Source: Planctomycetota bacterium
GTDB lineage: Bacteria; Planctomycetota; Planctomycetia; Planctomycetales; Planctomycetaceae
Reading direction: 5' to 3'
DNA length: 13,923 nt
Assembly: GCA_027622115.1 (NCBI GenBank)
Contig: JAQBZS010000066.1
Coordinates: 1-13,923, forward strand
The notes below the pieces were generated by a model. The model had not been told where the DNA came from. It saw only the letters and a program-made list of their open reading frames with translations, and did no database searches. The translations under genes and the position numbers were made by a program. Numbering within the stretch: the first letter of the stretch is position 1; the number at the start of each line of letters is the position of its first letter. Positions 6,708 to 13,923 of this stretch are shown piece after piece.

Positions 6708-7349
6708 CTTTTCCCTTCTTTTCCCCAATTCGCGATGATCTTCGAGAATCGATTCCACGGGCTTCGACGCTTGATCGGATGTCGCGCCGGACTTTACGCA
6801 TTTGACAACCCGCATTCGTTCAAGCCGGATTACCTCGCGGAACACACCTGCTCCTTCATGCTCAATCGCTAACACATATCTCTCACTTCCACGATCGTAA
6901 GATACGCATCGGGGTTCGCTTGCTTGGTGCCACTCGTATTCCGAATACTCATTCGGCAGGAGTTCAGCTACGACAAATTCGTCATAATCGTCTCGGCCGC
7001 GAATGCGAATGAATCCACTGCTACGTGGATGCGCCGCAGTGTAGGCGCGTGATCCCGATAGTTCGAGCGGGCACTGTTTTCTATTCACGCTTTTTTTTGG
7101 TAACCCGAGGTCGGTTATCAGTAAAGTCCGCCAGTTGCTTTCGGCACTGCCAGAGGCTGGGAATGACCCGTTTCGTAGATGATACTGCTGTAGTGCGTAG
7201 GAGATTGCAAGCAAATCGTGTCGCAACGAAGCGCGTTCACTGGTGTGGTGGCCGATCGATAAGTACGGCATCCAGACGGTTACCATTATAACTGACAGTG
7301 GAACCGCGGCTGCGATGATTGTCACTTTCGTCGTCACACTCAACGACAC
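6684..7349 (-). CDS. Small single-pass membrane protein, pseudopilin/DUF1559-like N-terminus
   Basis: About 221 residues. Residues about 7-28 are a transmembrane segment (VTIIAAAVPLSVIMVTVWM), followed by RHDLLAISYALQQYHLRNGSFPAS and SNWRTLLITDLGLP. That layout (helix, Y-H-x-x-N-G-x-F-P, then W-R-x-L-L) resembles DUF1559/pseudopilin-type proteins of planctomycetes, but the C-terminal hallmark of DUF1559 is not seen, so the link is weak. The start is GTG at 7349: AAAGGGG ends five to six bases before it, whereas the longer TTG start at 7367 has no good ribosome site. It begins 45 bases after the stop of the giant PQQ gene, so the two are probably co-transcribed. The last residues, KGDRHQN and the stop, are encoded by the inverted repeat of the 6573-6707 element, so the original C-terminus was probably replaced. 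Confidence 0.65.
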   Translation of the reverse strand: MSLSVTTKVTIIAAAVPLSVIMVTVWMPYLSIGHHTSERASLRHDLLAISYALQQYHLRNGSFPASGSAESNWRTLLITDLGLPKKSVNRKQCPLELSGSRAYTAAHPRSSGFIRIRGRDDYDEFVVAELLPNEYSEYEWHQASEPRCVSYDRGSERYVLAIEHEGAGVFREVIRLERMRVVKCVKSGATSDQASKPVESILEDHRELGKRREKKGDRHQN

Positions 7350-7393
7350 AGCAACCCCTTTATCCAAGTTCCCGTAGGTCAGGCTTTATCTGA

Positions 7394-10300
7394 CTATTTG
7401 ATCTGCGGCGTTGAATCCTCGCTGGAATTGAAGCGGAAGCGGATTTGTTTGCCGGAAAGGCTCAGCGTAATCTCGTTCGCGATCGGATCGGCTTGGACGT
7501 GGAACACGACCGACGACGGCTTGCCACCGCTGGCGAGGCTGTCATCCACTTGCTGATACAGCACGTAGCCGTCTCGCGTGTCGAGGCACAGCACGGATAG
7601 CGATCTGTGTGGGTTGCCTCGCAAGTTCGGCTCCACAGAATTGACTTCGCCTGCGAATACCAGAAACGGTGAGCCGGCGGCAATCGACGGTGTCAGCACT
7701 TGACCGTGGACTTCGGTTCGCCAGGCCACTTGGCCCGTGTTTTCGTCGAGGCCCATCACCGTGCCGTAGATCACTGGACGATCGTATCCGCTGTGTTCAC
7801 CGTCACTTTCAAAGAGGGCTCGGGCAATCTTCGGACCGTCTCCGCTGACTCGTACGCCCTGATCGACAATTAAGACCAGTCGACCTTGCGAGCGGCGAAC
7901 GAAGATCCGTTTCAGATGCGGCACCGGTCCGATTTCAGTTTCGCGAACTGTCTTGCCGTCTCGCAGTCGCACGACCGCAAATCGACCGCTGGTTTCGAGC
8001 ACCGCGCAATGGTCGTCGTCGATCAGCGTCACTGCGGCCGTGGGATCGAAGTCGGCCTTCCAGACCGTTTCGAACGAGATTTGATCCACCAACTGCAACG
8101 AGTTGGCATACAACGCTTTGGTGCCGACCATCCGCAACTCGGGGCGTTCACTCATGCGCGACTTCTTGACGAACGAACCATCCACCGCTCGATAGACCGC
8201 CGCGTTTCGCTGGTCGGTGCCTTGATCGATGACCACCACGTTGTCCTCGTCCGCACACAGATAGGCCCGGCCGGTGATGTCGATCGGTCGTTGCCACAGG
8301 CGACTGCCGGTGACCGGATCGACCGCGATCAGGGTGTCCCGCACGAGGTAGAACACGTTACTCGCCGTGATCGCCAATCGATGCCGTTCGTCGGGAACTT
8401 CGCGGCGAACAAACCGCTGCTCGGCCAACGGATCCAGATCGATGTGCCATTGGATTTTCGGTGTGCCCTGCTTCCGGGCATCGATCAAATTCAACGCGTG
8501 AATCTGATTCGGCGTTTTGATCAACAGCAGATGGTGCCGCGACGAAATGCTGAAGACGTCGTCACGATAGGTGCCTCGAAACTTCCAGAGGACTCGACCG
8601 AATTCGTCCACGGCTCGCATGTCGTTGCCGGTGTACTTCAACGCGGAGTCTCGAAACACCGGCCCTCTTGAACCGTCGAAATCCATGATCTGAGTTGGAA
8701 AGATGTTGCCGTTCACATCCGCTTCTTCGACGTGGACGACATTGTTGGGCCACCGATGTTGGACCGGGGAAACATTCGGCGGTGCGTCCACTCCCAATCG
8801 GTCGAGCAGTTGCCGACCCGTCAGACCCTTCCAAACCACGGTCTCGGCAAACTCGCCATGCAGTCGCCGCACGGAATCGACGTACGGTTGCACTTCCATC
8901 GCGAGAGCCGCCAGTTCGACGCGACGCGCCAGAATCAGCGACTCGTGCGATTTGCGTTCTTTCGGCTCAAGATCGGTCCGCGCCGCGAGAATGCCTTCCA
9001 ACAGTAGCAGTTGTTGCTCCAGAAGGATCGGCTGCGTGTCGGCGTCCAAGCGTTCGGCGATTGCTCGGTGCAGCAGCGGGCTCCGCAATGGCTGCAAGAT
9101 TCGCAAGGCGCAGCCGAGTTTGTCGATGTCGTTCGCGGCGACCAAGCGTTCGACCCGCTTCCGCAACGTCGCGTCCATGTCGCGCTGCTGATCGGCTGGG
9201 ACGCCTAGATACAGTTGTTGCAACCGACCGGCGATCCAACGATCCATGCGAACTTCACCCGGTTTCTCATGTTCGTCGGTTGACGAAACCATCTCGACGA
9301 CGTTGGCTTCCGTCGCATATTCCGCAAGTTGCAGATACGCGAGAAACGCTTCGGGTTTTCGCTTGGACACAGTAAAGCCGGCTGCGAGATGCCGGTAAAA
9401 CTCGAAGGCCTCCGCGTCGGACAGAATCGCCGAGCGGAATTCCTCGGTCCGCTCCGAGAAGCCCTTGAAGTCTCGTTGCAGCCCGGCGAAGTACGCGCGG
9501 ACCAGTAACTGCCGAGTGCGTTCGGCTTTCGTGATCGAATACGCGCGTTGGAAGTCCTTCAGCGCGTCCGCCAAACGTCCGTCGGCCTTCGCCAATTCAC
9601 CGCGAGCGATCAGCGCCGGAGGATTGTCCGGTTGGTCCTTGAGCGTGCGAGCCAGCGCTTCCATGACTTCTCGCGTGCGATACGCGATCAAGTCCGTTCC
9701 GTTCTGCGACAACACCACCCCGCCCGCACCGACGAGATTACCCGGCGTCAACCCATCGGTGGATTGGCTGCGTGCTTCGATGGCCCCGGTTTGCACGTGG
9801 AGCTTGAGGACTTCTCCGCTGGACGTCGGCAGGAAATAGTGGTTGCCCGTTCGGAAGCCGCGTCCCACCGGATTGTCGATAACCGTCATCCAGTCCACGT
9901 CACCCGTGTCCAGCAAGTAAGCACGCACGGATTTTCTGCCGACAACGATTGCATGTGTGTCGGTCACGGCAGCGAGAAACAAGCCGTCGCCGCGCGCCAC
10001 GGCGTTCGTCCACACTCGCTCGCCAGTCAACAGGTCGATGCAAAACAGTTGATCGCTGTCTCGCGGCGTGACGAAGACTCGGCCCAACGCGATTATGGCA
10101 TTCGAGTCCATCCAGGATCCGTTGCCGTCCAGCATGCCGGCATTCACGGTGACGATGACCCGTCTGCCGTTGCGGACAACAACCCGCCGCTGAAGCATCC
10201 GCGGGTCCAATTGTTGGCCCACATAACCGTGGCTCCACATGATGGATCGCGTCGGCAGATCGACCGCCACCACGGCTCCGCTATCCGTTGGGCAGACGAC

Positions 10301-11927
10301 GATGCCTTCGGAAAACGACGGGGACAGACTACTGGTCCGGCGAATCGGGCCAATCCCCAATTGCAATGCCGAGCCGTGGATCAGTTGGTTCCAGCCGACT
10401 TTCGGACCGCCGCTCGCCAGCGGATCCAACGAGACGAGATACATGCCGCCCGCGCTCTCGGCGAGCGCAAACAGTGTCACTTCGGCCCGCTGCGTCATCG
10501 ATTCTCGAATCGGCAGCGGCGCGCCCAGAAAGTAGTAGCCGCTCAGTAGCTGTTGAGTGGCACGTTCGCCGCCGATCTCCCACTTCATTTTTCCGGACTT
10601 CAGTTCAATGGCAGTCAGCACATTGGTCATCGGAGAGCCGCCGTTGAAATCTTGCGCAGTCGCCGGCAGCCGATGCACGGCGTACACGTTTTGACCATCG
10701 CTGCTGAGTGTGTTGAAGTTGCGATCCTGCCACGTGCGGTAGGAAACCAATTCTCGGACGCCGTCCAGGCCGGAACTGGTCGCGCCGCTTTCTGTCGCTT
10801 CCGTCAGAGTCGCTGCCAGCGAATCGTCGACTTCCGCCGAGTCCCACAGGTGACGACCGGTTGTCAGATCGAACGCACGCACCACGCCGATGCCCCGCAC
10901 GACGGCTCGATCGCCAACCACCAACGGTTGCCCCGCCGGCAAGGCTCCAGCCGGGCTCGCCAATCGGCTCAAGCGTGTCGCGTCCACGTGACGAGCCAAC
11001 ATGCGACTCAGCGATTCTCGGCTGTCTTCGAATTCTTCGCCCACCGGTTCCGTGAGGGTTCGACCACAGCGAGCCGAGATACGGCATGCCGCCGCGTCCT
11101 TGAGCGTTGCGACTTGCATCACCCCGCTCAACCGGCCAATCGGTTTGCACTTGAGCGATCTCCATGCGATCGCCACGAAACTTCGCGGCCAACCATTCAT
11201 TCGGATCAGCGTCTTTGTCGAAGAGCGAGACGTTGCGTCCGCCGATTCGCAAGGCACCGTTCGGCGATTCCTCGCGAAGTTCGCGCAGCAATTGCGCCGA
11301 CTTCGCGTGCAAGCCGGCGTAGTGCCAACACAGTGCCGTGCGAAAGCCCAACATCGTGCGTTCGGCGTTGGAAGCGTGCGGATGCTGTCTCGCTCGCACG
11401 AAGCAGCGACCTGCCGCCAGCGGAGACGCTCGATCAAACAGATAGGCTCCGAACCATTGAATCGCGTGCAAGCCGGCTTTGGTGTGAAAGTACCGCCGAG
11501 TCACATTCACGACGGCTTCCACGTTGCCTGATTCCAAACCCTGTTGCAGCAAGCCCGCGGCGCGCGGTCCCTGAAGCAGTTCGTATTGCTCGCGAGCTTC
11601 CTGGGGCAGCCCGCCGATGTAGCGTTCGATTTGAAACTTCAGGCTGACGTGCGTCGTTGGATTCTTCGGGTCGACGATCAGCGAATCTTCGGGCCGATCG
11701 AGCAGCAGTTGCAATGTGGGCAGTGCCTGAGCGTATTGGCGTTCGTCGGCGAGTTTCATGGCTTGTCGAAACACGCGATTCAATTGCGGATCGACGAGCG
11801 ACATCGTCGGCTGGCTGACACCTTGTGGCGTACGACCCGGAAAGAACACCTGCCCCGGCAGTTGAGTGGCAAGCAGAAGCACGGCGGTGCCGATCGAAAA
11901 CGCGCGGCGCGGGAATGTCCACTGCAT
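7394..11927 (-). CDS. Giant secreted PQQ-repeat beta-propeller / TPR protein, frameshifted
   Basis: Read as one gene with a +1 frame change near 11063, this encodes about 1510 residues. Residues 1-26 are a signal peptide (FSIGTAVLLLATQLPGQ). Residues about 45-220 are helical, TPR-like. WPVERGDASRNAQ (264-276) matches the W-P-x-x-R-G-D/N-x-x-R entry motif of planctomycete propellers. PQQ-type blades follow (VVRAFDLTTGRHLWD, LTAIELKSGKMKWEI, LFCIDLLTGERVWT), then a TPR-like stretch near 755-800 (NPPALIARGELAKADGRLADAL), and a second propeller from about 1075 to the end (DTLIAVDPVTGSRLWQ, GLDENTGQVAWRT). It is probably a periplasmic scaffold; no enzyme residues are recognised. Up to W288 the frame is 11927-11064, after it 11062-7394. 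ATG at 11927 gives the signal peptide; its ribosome site is weak. If the frameshift is real, only a truncated protein would be made. Confidence 0.85.
11060..11066 (-). other. +1 frameshift site inside the giant PQQ gene
   Basis: On the minus strand the reading GSLW ends with TGG at 11066-11064. Skipping the single base at 11063 continues as CGA ACC CTC (RTLTEPVGEEFEDSRE), which then stays open to 7394. Without the skip the frame becomes Arg/Gly-rich nonsense (NPHGTGGRRIRRQPRI). Family layout expects W-R about here, after GGMPxL. It could be a one-base insertion, a two-base deletion, a sequencing error or, less likely, a programmed shift; no known slippery motif is apparent. Confidence 0.8.
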
Positions 11928-12064
11928 GGATATCGATTCCGTTTCTTTCGAGCGTTGAATTGCCAGCGATTCGCAATGGTGCAGTGTATCCCGCGTGAAT
12001 TGACCGCAACAGATTGAATGGTCGGTGAATGACCGAGGCCCGTTTCTTGGCGGCTTCCACGTTC

Positions 12065-12087
12065 GGGGACAAATTCGAACTTACCCC
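12065..12087. repeat. Short GGGG...TTCGAA...CCCC imperfect palindrome
   Basis: GGGG at 12065-12068 and CCCC at 12084-12087 flank the palindrome TTCGAA at 12074-12079 (GGGGACAAATTCGAACTT...). Its size and GC-clamped ends resemble REP-type short palindromes. It lies in the 258-base gap between the divergent giant PQQ gene and the HEAT-repeat gene. A regulatory role is possible but unsupported. Confidence 0.4.
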
Positions 12088-12106
12088 GCAGACTATTGGA
12101 GAATCG

Positions 12107-12112
12107 TATGAT
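12107..12112 (+). promoter_or_regulatory. Possible -10 box (TATGAT) for the HEAT-repeat gene
   Basis: TATGAT matches the TATAAT consensus at five of six positions and lies 74 bases before the ATG at 12186. No convincing -35 hexamer is seen at 16-18 bases upstream, so this is tentative. Transcription from here would start just about at the hairpin at 12114-12145. Confidence 0.25.
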
Positions 12113-12113
12113 G

Positions 12114-12145
12114 TTGTGGGGTTTCAGCTGCGGCTGAAACCACAA
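12114..12145 (+). repeat. Hairpin in leader of HEAT-repeat gene
   Basis: TTGTG (12114-12118) and GTTTCAGC (12121-12128) pair with GCTGAAAC (12133-12140) and CACAA (12141-12145), leaving a two-base bulge (GG) and a TGCG tetraloop: 13 base pairs. It is 41 bases before the ATG at 12186. It could stabilise or attenuate the leader, or be another REP-like palindrome; no T-run follows. Confidence 0.5.
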
Positions 12146-12185
12146 AACCCTGGTTGCTCCCGCACACTCTATCCATGGAATCCCG

Positions 12186-13163
12186 ATGGCGAAGCGCAGT
12201 TCACTCGACGATCAATTGCGACGGCTCGCGGAACTACGCGACGCACCGGACTCGGACGACATCGAAGCGCAACTCGAACAAGCACTTCGTGCTCCGAACA
12301 TTGTCGCCGCCGAAGCCGCCAAGCTCATCGGTGAACTCGAACTGCGATCGATGGAAGAACCGTTATTGGCGGCCTGGCATCATTTTCTCGAAGACCCAAT
12401 CAAACGCGACGCGGGCTGCACCGCCAAGACGGCCATCATTGAAGCGCTCAATCGAATCAGCTTCGACGACCCGGACTTTTATTGCACGGGGATGCATTAC
12501 ACGCAGTTGGAACCGGCGTGGGGTACACCTGAAGACACGGCGGTCAATGTGCGTGGCGGTTGCGCGTTTGGACTGGCCGTGTCGATCGTGGCCACGAACA
12601 CCGAGAAGCTGATTGCCATCACGGATCTGCTCGCCGATCAGTGCCGAGTCGCGCGGGCTCATGCAGCGCGAGCACTCGCCGATACCGGACGCCGCGAGGC
12701 CATTCCGATTTTACGACTCAAGGTCCACTGCGGTGATTCCGACCCCAACGTCATCGGAGGATGTTTCGCGGCCTTGGTGCAATTGGACGCCGAAGATTCG
12801 GTATCGCTGATCGCGGGGTTTCTTGTGTCGAGGAATGAAGACCTCATGTACGAGGCCGCAGCTGCGTTGGGCGAAGCCAGGCATCCGAAGGCCGTTAACG
12901 CATTGATCCAGGCTCACCGTCGATCGATTGACGCGGACATTCGAAGGGCCATCCTGATCAGCGTTGGTTTGTCGCGTGAGCCGCGAGCGGTCGAGTATTT
13001 GGTCGGACTGATCGAAAAGCAGGAAGCGGAGTCGGAAATCGCGCTCGAGGCACTTTCGCCCTCGCGGTTCTATCCGGACATCCGCGACCGTACACGTGTC
13101 GCGGTTGCCGCCACCGGGAATACGCGATTTTCGGCACTGTTTGACGAAATGTTCGCGGTCTGA
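12186..13163 (+). CDS. HEAT-repeat protein
   Basis: A 325-aa protein with no signal peptide or membrane segment, so likely cytoplasmic. Residues about 35-60 and 140-290 show repeated helix pairs of the HEAT/PBS-lyase type (ARAHAARALADTGRREAIPIL, LMYEAAAALGEARHPKAVNAL, REPRAVEYLVGLI). Between them, residues about 92-130 carry DDPDFYCTGMHYTQLEPAWG, then PEDTAVNVRGGCAFGLA, a motif I recognise from bacterial HEAT-repeat proteins (F-x-x-G-x-x-x-x-Q-x-E-P-x-W-G, D-T-A, R-G-x-C-A-x-G-L). Such proteins usually bind other proteins; no catalytic site is seen and the partner is unknown. ATG at 12186 is preceded by GGA at about eight bases; the ATG at 12174 is out of frame. It is divergent from the giant PQQ gene. 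Confidence 0.88.
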   Translation: MAKRSSLDDQLRRLAELRDAPDSDDIEAQLEQALRAPNIVAAEAAKLIGELELRSMEEPLLAAWHHFLEDPIKRDAGCTAKTAIIEALNRISFDDPDFYCTGMHYTQLEPAWGTPEDTAVNVRGGCAFGLAVSIVATNTEKLIAITDLLADQCRVARAHAARALADTGRREAIPILRLKVHCGDSDPNVIGGCFAALVQLDAEDSVSLIAGFLVSRNEDLMYEAAAALGEARHPKAVNALIQAHRRSIDADIRRAILISVGLSREPRAVEYLVGLIEKQEAESEIALEALSPSRFYPDIRDRTRVAVAATGNTRFSALFDEMFAV

Positions 13164-13583
13164 GCGGAAAGCGTCGCACGCTGCCCAGTGGCGATGGCAC
13201 GAGCACGGGCGTGTGGCAAATCTACAACCTGGCCGATGGACAGCCCGACACGCCTCCGATTCCTTTGCATTCCGTCGGTCCGAGAGGTCCACGGATGAAT
13301 CTCATCCGCGAACTCCAACGATCGCATGGCCGCCGACATCGGTTACTTGGCGGCATTGATGGGCGATCCCGCAGCGCTGGTCAAGAGAATTACCGAGGAA
13401 CACTTGCACGGATTTGCGGCTTCGGACTACGTCGTTCTCCCTGATCGTGGCGCTGAACTCAAGGATTCAATCAAAATGCAGAATCTACGCAGCAACCACT
13501 TTCGCGACATTGCATCTCGTTTTCGGAATCGCTCCAAATGCAGGCCGATTCGACCAACGCCGTTGAATTTCGAGTTCGCCTAG
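13164..13583 (+). other. Weak, possibly decayed coding region
   Basis: Two overlapping plus-strand frames look partly protein-like but neither is a clear gene. One, from GTG at 13211, reads VWQIYNLADGQPDTPPIP to RMNLIRELQRS and then turns Arg-rich. The other, from ATG at 13326 to the stop at 13583, reads MAADIGYLAALMGDPAALV, then EEHLHGFAASDYVVLPDRGAEL, and becomes basic towards its end. Reading the first into the second near 13323 gives a more plausible chain, suggesting an old frameshift in a small gene. No family was recognised and no good ribosome binding site precedes either start. No promoter, terminator or RNA gene was seen. Confidence 0.3.
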
Positions 13584-13771
13584 CGGGCAATCCGGTTAGG
13601 CAAGTGTGGCGAATAGTCGCTCAGCAGACGAAGAATGTCGTTTCTGCGGAGGCTTGGATGTTTCTTCCAGTCGGCAATCTGCTGTAGCCGATCGGAACTG
13701 ACGTTGATCATGAGCAGCGATTTCGCGTCGCACTGCTCGGAATCGAGTGCTGTATTGGATATCGTCAGCAA
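13580..13771 (-). other. Stop-bounded minus-strand frame of uncertain status
   Basis: This frame of about 63 residues includes SDRLQQIADWKKHPSLRRND and ILRLLSDYSPHLPNRIAR, which reads like protein rather than antisense noise. It directly follows a TAG stop in its own frame and would need a TTG start with no ribosome binding site. It overlaps the end of the frame at 13765-13923. A decayed gene or chance frame is possible. Confidence 0.25.
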
Positions 13772-13923
13772 CTAGGTTTACCATCCGGCCCGCGCGACCT
13801 CTTGATTGCTCGAAAGCCCATCATGTCCACGCAGTTTCGGATTCCACTTGACCAGTTAGCCGACTTGGGGTGCATGTCAGCTTTTGCGCGCAGACGGATC
13901 ACGTCGTGGACGTCAATAGGGGT
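13765..13923 (-). CDS. Possible C-terminal end of a gene entering from the right
   Basis: On the minus strand the frame is open from the window edge to TGA at 13767-13765, giving 52 residues: TPIDVHDVIRLRAKADMHPK, then SANWSSGIRNCVDMMGF and RAIKRSRGPDGKPSC. The composition (helix, NWSSGIRN, basic turn with G) looks like a real C-terminus, perhaps a small winged-helix end, but I do not recognise the family. The gene would lie mostly outside the window. The opposite strand also has a short open frame from ATG 13833 to the edge, so coding is not certain. Confidence 0.35.
   Translation of the reverse strand, partial: TPIDVHDVIRLRAKADMHPKSANWSSGIRNCVDMMGFRAIKRSRGPDGKPSC

Noticed and set aside
11064..11437. 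Alternative N-terminus of the giant gene from the 11437 start
   Set aside because: In that frame the first 125 residues are Arg/Cys-rich nonsense, whereas the other frame continues the TPR and WPVERGD regions to W288.
9548..11647. Long plus-strand frames of 333 and 364 residues
   Set aside because: Both lie opposite the giant PQQ gene, have no recognisable motif and are Arg/His/Ser-rich, as expected from antisense of GC-rich coding DNA.
1..13923. tRNA or rRNA genes
   Set aside because: No cloverleaf-like segment or conserved rRNA sequence was noticed on either strand, though no dedicated scan could be run.

Overview
The window looks like a chromosomal segment of a planctomycete. The evidence is the content: a PSD1/DUF1553 C-terminal fragment, a very large secreted PQQ-type beta-propeller protein, a formylglycine-generating-enzyme (FGE)-fold protein beside a sulfatase-fold lipoprotein, a small protein of a type I know from planctomycete genomes, and several REP/MITE-like inverted repeats between genes. 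All assignments come from reading the sequence; no database search was run.

Layout, left to right. Positions 1-97 (minus) hold the start of a membrane-anchored protein cut by the window edge. A repeat cluster lies at 260-365. Positions 392-2011 (minus) encode a secreted protein with a coiled coil followed by a beta-solenoid, DUF4097-like region. It is divergent from 2063-2575 (plus), a 170-aa small planctomycete-type protein. Then come 2723-4045 (plus), a membrane-linked protein with a helical-repeat segment and an FGE-sulfatase domain, a long hairpin at 4102-4186, and 4231-5724 (plus), a lipoprotein of the sulfatase/alkaline-phosphatase superfamily.

The centre is convergent. Positions 5764-6570 (minus) are the C-terminal part of a DUF1553 protein whose N-terminal part is absent. 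It abuts a 135-bp element with perfect 19-bp terminal inverted repeats (6573-6707). The other side of the element supplies the last codons of a small membrane protein (6684-7349, minus). That gene lies just downstream of, and is probably co-transcribed with, a giant PQQ/TPR protein (7394-11927, minus). The giant gene reads as one protein only if a +1 frameshift near 11063 is allowed.

The right part has a divergent intergenic region with two hairpin-forming sequences, a HEAT-repeat protein (12186-13163, plus), and about 750 bases with only weak or broken reading frames, including one frame on the minus strand that runs off the window end.

The most notable biology is the FGE-like/sulfatase-like pair. 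The sulfatase-fold protein has Thr where sulfatases have the Cys or Ser that becomes formylglycine. The FGE-fold protein has Val at one of the two catalytic cysteine positions. The neighbourhood therefore resembles a sulfatase-activation pair but both partners lack the expected chemistry. The other strong signals are mobile or repeat-driven remodelling around 6573-6707 and the frameshift in the giant gene.
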